A stretch of DNA of 11,768 bases from Methylococcaceae bacterium (GCA_005779525.1 SXIZ01000141.1:1-11768); one strand, 5' to 3'. Positions 1 through 8,939 are shown, numbered from the stretch's first letter. Notes: a model not told the origin generated them from the letters alone. Made by a program: numbers and translations.

Positions 1-826
1 CCAAGGTCATGGCGAAACGAATAATGCCATAAATACCCAATTTCAAACCCACTAACAAGGCTGTCAACTGCGTAGGACCTTCCATACTGACGGTCGGCAA
101 CCACGTATGAAATGGCACTAGCGGGGCTTTGACGGCAAATCCCAGAATCAATAATAAAAACACCACAACCTGTAACTGATCATCCATCGCCACATTCAGT
201 AACACGGGCAAGCTAAAGGATAAATCCTGCGGAATACTACCGCCTAATTGCGTGGCATTATTGATCGCTAGAATAATAATGCCAAACAGCAGAGGTACCC
301 CGCCAAATAGCATAAATAAACTATATTTCATGGCGGCACTGCGACGTTGTGGACCAATACCCCAATAACCAATCAAAAAGAAAATTAACGGTAACGTTAA
401 CTCCCAACAGAGGAAAAACAAAATGAGGTCTAAAGCGCAAAATACGCCAACGGTCACCCCTTGCAATGCGAGCAATAGCGAAAAATGCAAGCTCTGAAGA
501 CTTTGCACCGAATTCCAGGCCGCCAGCATTGACAATAAGGACAACAGCACCGAAAGTGGAATAAACAATACCGAGATACCATCTATTCCGACTAAAAACT
601 GGATATTCAGCAAAGGTATCCACGGATATTGTTCCACCAATTGAAAATCTGCTTGCTGCGGATCAAAATAAGCCACCACCGCTAAGGCGCCAAGCAATTC
701 GATTAACAGTGCGACCACTGCAAAAAACTTGGCAAAACGTTTAGCAGGCAATACCGCAACAACAATGGCAGCAAAAATTGGCCAAATGATTAAGCCACTT
801 AAGAGTGGCACAGTCGATGTGAACAT
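1..826 (-). CDS. NuoM/MrpD-like proton-channel subunit, third in operon (partial, 3' end off window)
   Basis: Integral membrane protein of the proton-conducting transporter family (NuoL/M/N, MrpA/D). The first 275 residues are present; the frame stays open to the window edge, so the C-terminal half is missing. The ATG overlaps the upstream TGA by one base (TGATG), and a GAGGAGA Shine-Dalgarno lies about 7 nt ahead, inside the upstream gene, which suggests translational coupling. Key residues of the first channel half are all seen: the TM5 glutamate (E142 in CWELTLP), the TM7 lysine (K233 in GFAVKAP, followed by PFHTWLP) and the TM8 lysine (K262 in GLKLGIYGIIR). The TM12 residue lies beyond the edge. 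It is therefore probably transport-competent, unlike its upstream neighbour. Context makes it a membrane part of the DAB-type inorganic-carbon pump rather than of respiratory complex I. Automatic annotation would probably call it NADH-quinone oxidoreductase subunit M. Confidence 0.9.
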   Translation of the reverse strand, partial: MFTSTVPLLSGLIIWPIFAAIVVAVLPAKRFAKFFAVVALLIELLGALAVVAYFDPQQADFQLVEQYPWIPLLNIQFLVGIDGISVLFIPLSVLLSLLSMLAAWNSVQSLQSLHFSLLLALQGVTVGVFCALDLILFFLCWELTLPLIFFLIGYWGIGPQRRSAAMKYSLFMLFGGVPLLFGIIILAINNATQLGGSIPQDLSFSLPVLLNVAMDDQLQVVVFLLLILGFAVKAPLVPFHTWLPTVSMEGPTQLTALLVGLKLGIYGIIRFAMTL

Positions 827-2508
827 CAGGTGTCTCCTCGTTCTTCATCAATGACGACGGGTGAGTGCGATTTGTGTGGTTTAGGGGTTAAATCCTGTGG
901 TGCTGGCATCTCTTCGGGCGCAAGCTCTTGATCAAGCAACTGCTCTTGCTCCTGAGTTGGAGATGCCGCATTATTTTGTTCATATTCTTCATATATACTA
1001 TTGTGTAAATTGTAGTATTTACCAATCGTACCATTTGCAGTATTCACCAGACTTAGCCACGGCGAACTATAGAACCCGGTAATCAACAACAAGCCACAAA
1101 TCAATACGGCAATAATTCTTTCATAGACCGGGGTCTTAACCAAATGATTCACAGTAACAGCTCGCTTAATATCTGCAAGAAATACCCGTTGAAAAGCCCA
1201 CAGTAGAAATGCTGCCGCCAACACATTGCCTAAACCAATGACGGTGGCAATAATCCAGCCATTTTTCCCAACGACCCCAGAAATCAACATATGTGCAGCA
1301 TCAAACCCTGGGGTGCCTGGCATTGCCATGGTACTCAAAGCCGAGATTAAAAACATAAACCCCAAGGCAGTACGAGTATCCCAAACATTGCCTAAGCGTG
1401 GCATGGAGGCCGTATTAGTGTGTTCATAGATAAATCCAATACTCAATAGCATCCCTGCAGCCGCCAAACCATAAGCTAAACTCAATAACAAGCTCCCCTC
1501 AACCCCATTTAACTCAAAACTAAAGACCCCAATAATTAACATTCCGGTATGGCTGATTACCGCAAAAGCCAATAGGCGACGGATATTAATCTGCATCAAC
1601 GCTAATAATGCGCCGTAAAAAATACCAATCAAGCCCATGGTCACCACCAAACTCGACCATTCATCCGCCACGCCAGGAATCAACGGTAAAATAAAGCGCA
1701 CCACCGCATAAATCCCCAGTTTTAAACCGACGACAAATACCCCAACACCAGCCACGGCGCCCTGCTCTGCTAATAATGGCAGCCAAGCATGGAATGGAAA
1801 AAGCGGCATGCGCACTGCAAACCCAAAAATAAGCAAAATGAAAATTAAGGTCTCATTGCTAAATGGCGCATTATTTTGCGCTAACGCTAACCAGTCGAAG
1901 TTTACGGGTTGTTCAGAATCTTCTAAACCAAAGCCCAGCAACATAAACCCGACAAAGGTCAACAGCAAGCCGCCACCCCAAAATTGCATCAAAATTTTTA
2001 ACGCATGTTTGCGTTGACTTCCCGTGCCCGCATACACAGTTAAAAAGGCTACAGGTATAACTTCCGCGACGCTCCACAACCAAAATTGCAAAGCATTTAA
2101 CGCCGCAAATGCCCCGATCAAGATCGCTTCATAGCCTAACAATGCTGCAATGACACTTCCATCCCCCGCAAATCGTGAACCTTGCACGTAAATTAACGCT
2201 AATAGCGTCAGGACCGTAGTCATCAAGATAAATAACAAATTCGCGCCATCTACGCCCACGTTATAGCTCATCCCAGCCACGGCTAAACGTTCAGCTAATT
2301 GAATACCCGAATTATATTGATCAAACACCGATAATAAATACACTGCCAGCAAGCCAGTGACAAGTGCGCCTAAATAGCCAATCCCAGTAATCAATCGCGT
2401 TGAATTCACTAAGAGCACCGCAAACGTCGTTGCAAGTGGCACCAAAGTCATCAAGGTTAAGACAGGAAATAAGGCCGATTCCGACCAATACATGACAGAA
2501 ATTTCCAT
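826..2508 (-). CDS. Degenerate NuoM-like membrane subunit, second in operon
   Basis: A 560-residue multi-spanning protein of the proton-conducting transporter family, closest by eye to NuoM. The ATG follows the upstream stop by 7 nt, with GAGG 5 nt ahead. It keeps the fold landmarks (FPFHAWLP at about 237-244, GLKLGIYAVVRF at 261-272, MPGTPGF at 396-402) but several functional positions differ. The TM5 WE pair aligns with S146-V147, the nearest acid being E149. The TM7 lysine is R233. The usual H of the AHG motif is Y346. The TM12 glutamate aligns with A405, with D403 nearby. The TM8 lysine K263 remains. Residues about 505-560 form a polar tail rich in E, Q and P and are probably outside the membrane. 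A structural or modified-channel role is inferred. Automatic annotation may call it NADH-quinone oxidoreductase subunit M. The family is sure, the activity is not. Confidence 0.9.
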   Translation of the reverse strand: MEISVMYWSESALFPVLTLMTLVPLATTFAVLLVNSTRLITGIGYLGALVTGLLAVYLLSVFDQYNSGIQLAERLAVAGMSYNVGVDGANLLFILMTTVLTLLALIYVQGSRFAGDGSVIAALLGYEAILIGAFAALNALQFWLWSVAEVIPVAFLTVYAGTGSQRKHALKILMQFWGGGLLLTFVGFMLLGFGLEDSEQPVNFDWLALAQNNAPFSNETLIFILLIFGFAVRMPLFPFHAWLPLLAEQGAVAGVGVFVVGLKLGIYAVVRFILPLIPGVADEWSSLVVTMGLIGIFYGALLALMQINIRRLLAFAVISHTGMLIIGVFSFELNGVEGSLLLSLAYGLAAAGMLLSIGFIYEHTNTASMPRLGNVWDTRTALGFMFLISALSTMAMPGTPGFDAAHMLISGVVGKNGWIIATVIGLGNVLAAAFLLWAFQRVFLADIKRAVTVNHLVKTPVYERIIAVLICGLLLITGFYSSPWLSLVNTANGTIGKYYNLHNSIYEEYEQNNAASPTQEQEQLLDQELAPEEMPAPQDLTPKPHKSHSPVVIDEERGDT

Positions 2509-2515
2509 TGGCGCC

Positions 2516-4072
2516 TCAAAATGCCGCTAATAAGGTAATGAATACAAATAACGACAAATACCGGGGTCGTAACAACAATTGTTCTATGCGATTGGCAATA
2601 TGTCCTAATTGCCGCCCCAGACTAAGCGCATCTTCGGTCACGCCACGCAACACCAAGCGATCTTCAACCCAATGTAAAATCAGCGCCACAAGTTCTGCCA
2701 ACTTACCCGCCAGACCGCTACCGCGAGCAAAGTTATCTAGCTCATTATCCAAATTTGCGCCAATTTTTTGTTCTTCCAATTGCGCTAAAGACGCCAGCGC
2801 ATTGATTGCCGGGGCAGGAATCCCCATCGCCGAATCAATCACATGATCATCAAAATAACTTAAATCTTTGGCTAAACGTAAAGCGGGATGCACAATCGTC
2901 CAATCAGCGATGGGATCTAGCCAAAAACGCTGTAGCGACACCACATAGACCCAACGCACTTTACCCAAAGTGGTAAGAAAGGAACGCTGCGGCAATTCCC
3001 CGACTTGTTGAATAAATCCCGGGGCATGCAACATCTGATAGCTGCGCAACAGCGCATGTAAAAGCATATGCCAAGTCGCAACTTCCCACAAACCTAGGCC
3101 ACATTCTGCAAACATTAAGCCTAGCTGCCCAGAAATTGCAAAACAATAGGAACTTTTGACATCGGTTTGGGTTAAGCCCACCCAGAAGCTATAGCCTGCG
3201 GTCAAAATACCCAAAATTAACAAGACTGACATTGCCAGAAATGATTGTGTAAACAGCGCCTGTAAAAAAATGACTAAAAAAACCCCTGCATGCACGGATA
3301 CCGCACCATAAAATACCGCACTCGAAACCGTGGGCCCTTCCATAGCGCGCGCTAACCAAGGAGTAAACGGAATCTGTGCCGATTTGACTAAGGCAGCGAT
3401 AGCAAAACACAAGGCCAGAACGGTGGTATCAGTTACGGTTAACTCGGGTGCAGCCTGTTGCAAAGCTTGCCAACTGACATCACCGATATAACTAAAACTC
3501 AAGCCAATACCCAATAAGAACGCAACATCGCCAATACGATTGGTAATGAAAATTCGAGTGGCATTAAAGACTGGGACCGCAGAATTATAGGCATAGGCAA
3601 CCAGTAAATAAGAACACACGCCCGCTAATTCCCAGCCAATAAAGGTTCCAATCATGGTAGCCGATAACAGCAACATCAAAATGGCAGCGGCAAAAAGACT
3701 TAGTATAAAAAAGAATCGATGAAAGCCCGCTTCCCGATGTAAATAATTTACCGCAAAACGCATCATCGACAGCATAATCACCGCAAACACCGCCGCGATG
3801 TGCATGTTCAAGCCACCCGTATAAAAACTCAACGGTACAACGAATAATTCTGAATTCAACCAAGTGCCCAGGGTCACAATCGGATACTCAGCAGCAGGCC
3901 AAATTGCCAAACCGACACACAGCAAGGTCGACACCAGCGTCGCCAGTATTACAGCCCAAGCCGTCATCACTTCACTCTGATCGCCTTGCACCTGACCGAA
4001 TAATTGTCTAATGCCCACCCACGCTGCGGCCAGCAGTGGTAAGCCTAATATTCCACTGACTAAATATTCCAT
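2516..4072 (-). CDS. dabB: NuoL-like subunit with shortened C-terminal half; probable DabB
   Basis: A 518-residue membrane protein, the NuoL-type member of the cluster and the likely direct partner of DabA. The ATG lies 1 nt after the dabA stop (TAATATG) with AAGGGG upstream. NuoL signatures are clear: GWELAGVCSYLL at 147-157 with channel glutamate E148, TNRIGD at 177-182, VKSAQIP at 229-235 with TM7 lysine K230, AMEGPTVSSA at 243-252, TDVK at 303-306 with K306, and two histidines, H335 and H339, of the TM11-like motif. R343 stands where NuoL usually has lysine. After residue 350 no long hydrophobic stretch is seen until 503-518, so the TM12-14 region of NuoL, with its lysine, is absent. Instead there is a polar, helical-looking arm containing YFDDHVID (406-413) and one terminal membrane segment, recalling the lateral helix of NuoL. 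In the DAB system such a protein conducts cations to energise DabA. The dabB symbol rests mainly on adjacency and family. Confidence 0.85.
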   Translation of the reverse strand: MEYLVSGILGLPLLAAAWVGIRQLFGQVQGDQSEVMTAWAVILATLVSTLLCVGLAIWPAAEYPIVTLGTWLNSELFVVPLSFYTGGLNMHIAAVFAVIMLSMMRFAVNYLHREAGFHRFFFILSLFAAAILMLLLSATMIGTFIGWELAGVCSYLLVAYAYNSAVPVFNATRIFITNRIGDVAFLLGIGLSFSYIGDVSWQALQQAAPELTVTDTTVLALCFAIAALVKSAQIPFTPWLARAMEGPTVSSAVFYGAVSVHAGVFLVIFLQALFTQSFLAMSVLLILGILTAGYSFWVGLTQTDVKSSYCFAISGQLGLMFAECGLGLWEVATWHMLLHALLRSYQMLHAPGFIQQVGELPQRSFLTTLGKVRWVYVVSLQRFWLDPIADWTIVHPALRLAKDLSYFDDHVIDSAMGIPAPAINALASLAQLEEQKIGANLDNELDNFARGSGLAGKLAELVALILHWVEDRLVLRGVTEDALSLGRQLGHIANRIEQLLLRPRYLSLFVFITLLAAF

Positions 4073-4073
4073 A

Positions 4074-7000
4074 TTACGCCCCTTGCCTTACCACGCCTGC
4101 ATTCACACGCTTGCCAGTCACAAACACGGGCGGCATAGGATCAGTGTGACCCGCGTAATAGGCAACTGAATCAATAAACGCGGGCAACGCTTGTTTAGGT
4201 GCTTCCCAGAGCAAAAATCCTGAGTTAACGTGATACACATAGATGTCCCCGGTCTCAGGATCAAGCGCGTTTAAATACACCCACTCTTGCATGACAAACT
4301 CTTGAATAAGCTGATGTTCTTGCACTATTTTTGCTAACACATCCACTTTAGTTTCAACCACAATTTGTAAGCGCATGGCTTCATGAATTTCGGTCATTTG
4401 CTGCGGTAAACCCGTACGCAAATCGCTGCTGCCGCCCTGCATCACACCAAACAAACCCTGAATATTGTGCAGCGCTTTGGTACCGCAGCCGTAGCCCTGG
4501 GGATTCACGGCTGAAAAGTAGTACTCTAGATTAATTCCGGCACCCACCGGAATTACGGCGGCTAAGACGTTAGTCAGCACACTACCTTCGGGGTCTACAC
4601 TCGCATCATAGGAACACATTAATGCGCGCCTATCCAGAAATATGCCCTGTGACATAGCTCGTCGTCCAACCAATAACGCCGCCTTGGTTGCATGCCCTAG
4701 TTCAGGACGTGGCTGAGAAAAATCGACTGCTCGCAATTGCACATGTTTAAGTGCCGAAGCAGGTGTCGGATTGCTAGGCGCCGAGGCCATGCGGCGACAA
4801 CGCTCATGCGCAGAAAGTGCACTGCTTTGTTGTAGATTCGCATTTAACACCTGAAATGCAGGCTGTAATGTTGCTGGCAGCGCCTGAAGATCAAACCAAG
4901 TAATCGCTTCATTACAGGTATTATGCTCCGCACCTAAAAACCAAGTAGTATCAGGAATCAGCAAACCTTGTTGCGCCAACAGACGCCGAATTTCAGGACG
5001 ATTCGCCATCTGTGCAAATGCGCGAGCATTGGGTCCACCATGTCGCCCGCTGCACGCCCCACAATCATAGGTCGCTAAATGCGCATTATTTTGACTATGT
5101 GAACCATGCCCCATCAGCACGACTAAGTCCGCAAAGCCACTGAGCAAGCCACAATTGCGCAAAAAACCTAAGACCCGTTCGGCTTGTTCAGCATCACTGA
5201 AACCTAATTGCAGGGGCGATTCAGGGTCCTCAGTGTGGTTAACGACTAAGCGTGTCGGTACCTCAGGACTGAGTAATTCCTTAAGGCGTTTGGCCAAAGC
5301 ATGCTGTGTGCCTGCACACCAGACTTTACTGAGTAAACGTAGCCCGACCCAAGGAAATGTTAACGGTAGTAGCAAGGGCGTCAACCAAACATTGCGCCGC
5401 AAGGTATTAAATTGCCAATGACTGAAGCACTGCATAAACGCCTGTCCATGTTGATGCCGCTCCAATAACACTTCGGTATCCGCAGCAGCCACTTCATGCA
5501 CCGCATGCTTAGGTTTAATCACCACCGGACATAAAGCAACTTCGGCAACATCATCTAAGCCCCGATAATTAATGGCTAAGCCAAAAAAACCTGCAGCGCC
5601 TAAAGTTTCAATATTGGGATTAACTTCTTCTAAATGACGCCGAAAGCCTTCTTCGCGGTCATCAATACAAAAAATGATCTGCGCTTCTGGGCGCGTATGC
5701 CGCTGCTGCCACCGACCTACAGTATGATTTTGCTGTAGCGCATGTAATAAATTTTCTCGATAATGATGTTCATAGGCGTAAAGCCACACTTGATCCTGTT
5801 GCGCAGGGGTAAAATCATCTAATAAACGCAGTAGCTGTTCTAATTGAGCTTTCGACACTGCAGCTAACTCATCCGCTGCTATCGCCAGATGTTGACACAA
5901 ACGAAACAAGCGCCAAGCACTGTCATACACCGAATGTACCGGACGACAATTGGTAAGATTATTTATTTGCCACGTCCAAATAATATCCGCTAGATACTGC
6001 CAATCAGTGCGATTAAAACGTTCATTCCCGACACTTAAGGTAATGGCTTCAGCTTGTTCAATCAGATATTCCGGTAAATCACCGCGAAATAAATGACTGC
6101 GCACCATAAATTCAGAGCGATTTTTACGGAAATAGGTTTGCAAACTCGTTAAAGTCGCTTCAATCTGCCACGTATCACGACAGATTTGATTAAGCCATAA
6201 GCGATCTAAAATCAGTCGTATTGCCAAATAATCAGCTAACGTCGGTTGGACATTATTTTCGGGTTGATAATCCGAATGCTGCTCCCGCCAATTGATCATC
6301 CCTGACCACCCCGGAATTTCGAGAGCCAAACAGCGCAAATATCCGGGCCATTGCGCTGCTGGAATCCCAAAATACACCAATTGCGCCATGATCGCGTCTT
6401 CAGCCGTCGCTGGCAAGTCCGCAACAATCGCCTGCCAATCCGGTAATTCCTGCAAAAATGGATTAATATCACAACTAACTACCGCCCTCCAAGCTGCATA
6501 CAAACCCAGCTCAGCGCGATTAGGTAAGGTCCAGGCAGCAACGCCCTCATCTAAAGCAGAACCGCAAATACGAATAATTTCCGGGCGCACGCAATCTAAG
6601 ATATCCACGCCAGTGAGCGACAGTAAAAACGTTCTCAGCGTGTAATCTTCACCTAAGCGTAATAACTCGCGCGCGAATAATTTAGTTGCTGCCTCAACCA
6701 TCTGCTCGTGCATGCTGATTTTCTTGAGCGAGACTTTCTTACGCGAAGCCCGATGCTGTGCCAACAAACTTTCTGCTTGATCCAGCGATAAATCCAGCAT
6801 ATTTTCAGGATGCAAAAACGCTGGCTCCAATTCTAATTGTTTTAGCAAAGTTTCCCATAAAGCATTAACAACTTCCGCTTCCGCACGCCCACGCAGTAAA
6901 CGCTGTTTGACGGCATCCGGGACATCTGCCTGTAGTTTAGTTAACGCCTGCAGCTCTTCAATCTGCCACGCAAACTGATTGGGTGACACCGCCTCCAAAT

Positions 7001-7346
7001 CATGTAGCAGCGCTACTCTAAATACCGTATTAGCCTCGATGGTTTGATTAGATAACGTCAGCAGCGGTCCTTGCGCATGCGGCTGGGCTTTTGCCTGCAA
7101 GGCGACTTCGATATCGTGGTCGGTAATTCGACCCTGTTGATAATATTTTAAAAATTCCGCAGTCGGTAAATACCCATGCAAACCATTCAGCGCTTTTGCG
7201 GTAGCTATCGCCTCATCAAAGGGTAAATGCTGGAAGCCATGCAAAGTATTATGATGCACAAAATTTCTCAGCGGTGCTTGCCCGGGGAGCACATGATCTA
7301 ATTCGGACAAGGCCACACGAATTTGAGCTCGCAAGTCCACATGCAT
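4074..7346 (-). CDS. dabA: DabA (DUF2309/UPF0753), carbonic-anhydrase-like subunit of the DAB inorganic-carbon pump
   Basis: Large soluble protein of 1,090 residues that in characterised DAB systems binds zinc and hydrates CO2 to bicarbonate only when coupled to its membrane partner DabB. Numbered from the chosen start, the beta-carbonic-anhydrase-like site is complete: C560 and D562 with R564 in FCIDDRE, H747 in GHGSHS and C762 in DCGACSG. The 15-residue spacing from H747 to C762 matches my recollection of the characterised Halothiobacillus protein. The N-terminus carries the conserved NFVHHNTLHGF segment (28-38). No signal peptide or convincing membrane span is seen, so it should sit on the cytoplasmic face. 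The ATG at 7346 is preferred: it follows the upstream stop by 1 nt (TAATATG) and has AGGGTGA at good spacing. A start at 7394 would add 16 residues and overlap the preceding gene. The protein is longer than the compact DabA forms. DUF2309 proteins next to NuoL-like proteins also occur as MpsB/MpsA in Firmicutes. Confidence 0.95.
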   Translation of the reverse strand: MHVDLRAQIRVALSELDHVLPGQAPLRNFVHHNTLHGFQHLPFDEAIATAKALNGLHGYLPTAEFLKYYQQGRITDHDIEVALQAKAQPHAQGPLLTLSNQTIEANTVFRVALLHDLEAVSPNQFAWQIEELQALTKLQADVPDAVKQRLLRGRAEAEVVNALWETLLKQLELEPAFLHPENMLDLSLDQAESLLAQHRASRKKVSLKKISMHEQMVEAATKLFARELLRLGEDYTLRTFLLSLTGVDILDCVRPEIIRICGSALDEGVAAWTLPNRAELGLYAAWRAVVSCDINPFLQELPDWQAIVADLPATAEDAIMAQLVYFGIPAAQWPGYLRCLALEIPGWSGMINWREQHSDYQPENNVQPTLADYLAIRLILDRLWLNQICRDTWQIEATLTSLQTYFRKNRSEFMVRSHLFRGDLPEYLIEQAEAITLSVGNERFNRTDWQYLADIIWTWQINNLTNCRPVHSVYDSAWRLFRLCQHLAIAADELAAVSKAQLEQLLRLLDDFTPAQQDQVWLYAYEHHYRENLLHALQQNHTVGRWQQRHTRPEAQIIFCIDDREEGFRRHLEEVNPNIETLGAAGFFGLAINYRGLDDVAEVALCPVVIKPKHAVHEVAAADTEVLLERHQHGQAFMQCFSHWQFNTLRRNVWLTPLLLPLTFPWVGLRLLSKVWCAGTQHALAKRLKELLSPEVPTRLVVNHTEDPESPLQLGFSDAEQAERVLGFLRNCGLLSGFADLVVLMGHGSHSQNNAHLATYDCGACSGRHGGPNARAFAQMANRPEIRRLLAQQGLLIPDTTWFLGAEHNTCNEAITWFDLQALPATLQPAFQVLNANLQQSSALSAHERCRRMASAPSNPTPASALKHVQLRAVDFSQPRPELGHATKAALLVGRRAMSQGIFLDRRALMCSYDASVDPEGSVLTNVLAAVIPVGAGINLEYYFSAVNPQGYGCGTKALHNIQGLFGVMQGGSSDLRTGLPQQMTEIHEAMRLQIVVETKVDVLAKIVQEHQLIQEFVMQEWVYLNALDPETGDIYVYHVNSGFLLWEAPKQALPAFIDSVAYYAGHTDPMPPVFVTGKRVNAGVVRQGA

Positions 7347-7347
7347 A

Positions 7348-8838
7348 TTATTCACCCTGCGCAGAAGCGGCGGTTGCAGTTGCCAAGGCAGCAACCGAAT
7401 GTTTAATCGTGACTTCCGATAAATCCATTAACTTGGAAGGCATAAAACCCAACACGACGATTAAGAGCATTAATACACTCCCCATTAAAAATTCGCTACG
7501 GCTTAAATCTTTAAGACCCTGCATTCTGGGTTTGACAGGACCAGTAAACAATAGCCCTAGGGTTCTGATGGCATAGGCGGCGCTCACCAAAATGCTAAAA
7601 CTAAAAAATACCATCCAAGCGCCCCAGCGTTCAAAGCCTCCAATAATGGCATGTAACTCGGCCACAAAATTCAAAGTACCGGGTAAACCCATAGCCGCTA
7701 ACAGTGCTATGGTCATCAGGGCGGCAAAGCGCGGAATTACCGGGGCTAACGAACTATAATCTTGAATATTTAACGTGCCTGTGCGTTTATACAGCCATCC
7801 GAGCAATAAAAATAACGCGCCCGCAGTTAAGCCATGAGCGGTCATCTGAAGAATAGCGCCCATCATGCCAGTCACATTAAAAGTCAAAATGCCCAGCAAG
7901 ACCACACCCATATGACTAATCGAAGAATACGCAACCATGGCTTTAAGATCACTTTGACGCCACGCTAACAGGCCACCATACAACATACTAAACAAGGCCA
8001 ATCCCACCAATACCGCTTGGACGCTAAGCACCGCTTGCGGCAACATGCTCACCACCCGCAATAAACCGTAGGCTCCCATCTTAAGTAAAATTCCAGATAG
8101 CAGCACACTGACCGGAAACGGGGCCTCTACATGCACTAAGGGTAGCCAACCGTGTATCGGAAAAATGGGTAACTTAACGCCAAAACCAATCAAAAATCCA
8201 ATTAACACTAATAACTGCTCTTCCGGGGGCATCATTTTAGCGGCTTCAGCAAAGGTGGTCATCAATGACCCACCCATATGCGGAACAAACTCACCCAAAG
8301 CAAATAAGCTCGCCATCATAAACAGTGAACCGCCTATGGTATACAGCACAAAATTTAGACTCGCCGCATGTCTGCGTGCCCCTCCCCAGCGGTCTATCAA
8401 GAAAAACAAGGGGATGAGGGTAAGCTCCCAAAAGATATAAAACATAATCCAATCTTGGGTTAAAAACACGCCCAGCATGCCAAATTCTAGAAACAACATG
8501 CTGGCAAAATAAGTCTTCAAACCATGACTAATGTACGCCGACGCCTGCATGGCAATGCACATTAACAAGCTTCCCAATAAGACCATAGGCAAAGAAAAGC
8601 CATCGACCCCCAACGCATAGGTATTCCCTAATTCTGCATTGATGACCCAATGCTCAGTCAATTGCATTAAAGGGTTTTGGGTTTCAAAATACGCCAAGCT
8701 GACCAATGCCCAAAGAAGAGTAATAATGGCAAAGCTATTACTTAATAACCTGATTTTCCAAGGAGTTTGCACGGGTAGCAGCGCTAACACCACTCCTCCA
8801 ACCAGTGGCGTCCAGAGCAATAAACTTAAAATCCCCAT
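7348..8838 (-). CDS. NuoM-like proton-translocating subunit, first gene of the DAB-type operon
   Basis: A 496-residue integral membrane protein, the most canonical NuoM relative in the window. All main proton-path residues are present: E138 (FWELTLIP), K222 (GFGVKLPIFPIHGWLP), K253 (GILLKMGAYGLLR), H335 (TAHGLTAGALF) and E394 (GLPGTLNFVAEL). Length and about 13-14 hydrophobic segments fit NuoM. The ATG at 8838 is preferred because AGGA lies 9 nt upstream. The in-frame TTG at 8844 would add two residues but sits too close to that site. It is the first gene after the divergent gap and is followed 1 nt later by dabA. Respiratory complex I is unlikely because the next gene is dabA and no NuoA, NuoH, NuoJ, NuoK or NuoN gene is adjacent. 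The role is most likely a proton channel energising CO2 hydration or bicarbonate uptake. Database annotation as NADH-quinone oxidoreductase subunit M would be expected from homology alone. Confidence 0.92.
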   Translation of the reverse strand: MGILSLLLWTPLVGGVVLALLPVQTPWKIRLLSNSFAIITLLWALVSLAYFETQNPLMQLTEHWVINAELGNTYALGVDGFSLPMVLLGSLLMCIAMQASAYISHGLKTYFASMLFLEFGMLGVFLTQDWIMFYIFWELTLIPLFFLIDRWGGARRHAASLNFVLYTIGGSLFMMASLFALGEFVPHMGGSLMTTFAEAAKMMPPEEQLLVLIGFLIGFGVKLPIFPIHGWLPLVHVEAPFPVSVLLSGILLKMGAYGLLRVVSMLPQAVLSVQAVLVGLALFSMLYGGLLAWRQSDLKAMVAYSSISHMGVVLLGILTFNVTGMMGAILQMTAHGLTAGALFLLLGWLYKRTGTLNIQDYSSLAPVIPRFAALMTIALLAAMGLPGTLNFVAELHAIIGGFERWGAWMVFFSFSILVSAAYAIRTLGLLFTGPVKPRMQGLKDLSRSEFLMGSVLMLLIVVLGFMPSKLMDLSEVTIKHSVAALATATAASAQGE

Positions 8839-8862
8839 AAACAACGTTCCTGATCAATTAGG

Positions 8863-8899
8863 TAATAATGACAAGTGTTTTTATAAAATAACAATGACA
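8863..8899. repeat. Direct repeat pair in the operon leader
   Basis: Two near-identical 11-mers, TAATAATGACA (8863-8873) and TAACAATGACA (8889-8899), lie 26 bp apart start to start, differing at one base. They fall between the candidate promoter and the first start codon of the minus-strand operon. Such a pair could bind a regulator such as a CO2-responsive LysR-type protein, but no known consensus is recognised and AT-rich chance similarity is possible. Confidence 0.35.
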
Positions 8900-8939
8900 T
8901 GCATCGTAGACTATATCCAAAAGGCTTGGACAACATTGC

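Noticed and set aside
321..623. Minus-strand frame of 100 codons
   Set aside because: Out-of-frame shadow of the partial NuoM-like gene, which is open from 826 to position 1 with matching channel motifs.
970..5095. Repeated GCATTATTTTG word (near 969, 1869 and 5082)
   Set aside because: Each copy encodes QNNA on the minus strand inside a real gene. Spacing is irregular and there is no structure, so it is a coincidence of codon use.
1..8838. Ordinary respiratory complex I (nuo) operon
   Set aside because: A 1,090-residue DUF2309 protein with a zinc site sits between the NuoM-like and NuoL-like genes, one subunit is degenerate, and no NuoA, NuoH, NuoJ or NuoK gene is present in the visible part.
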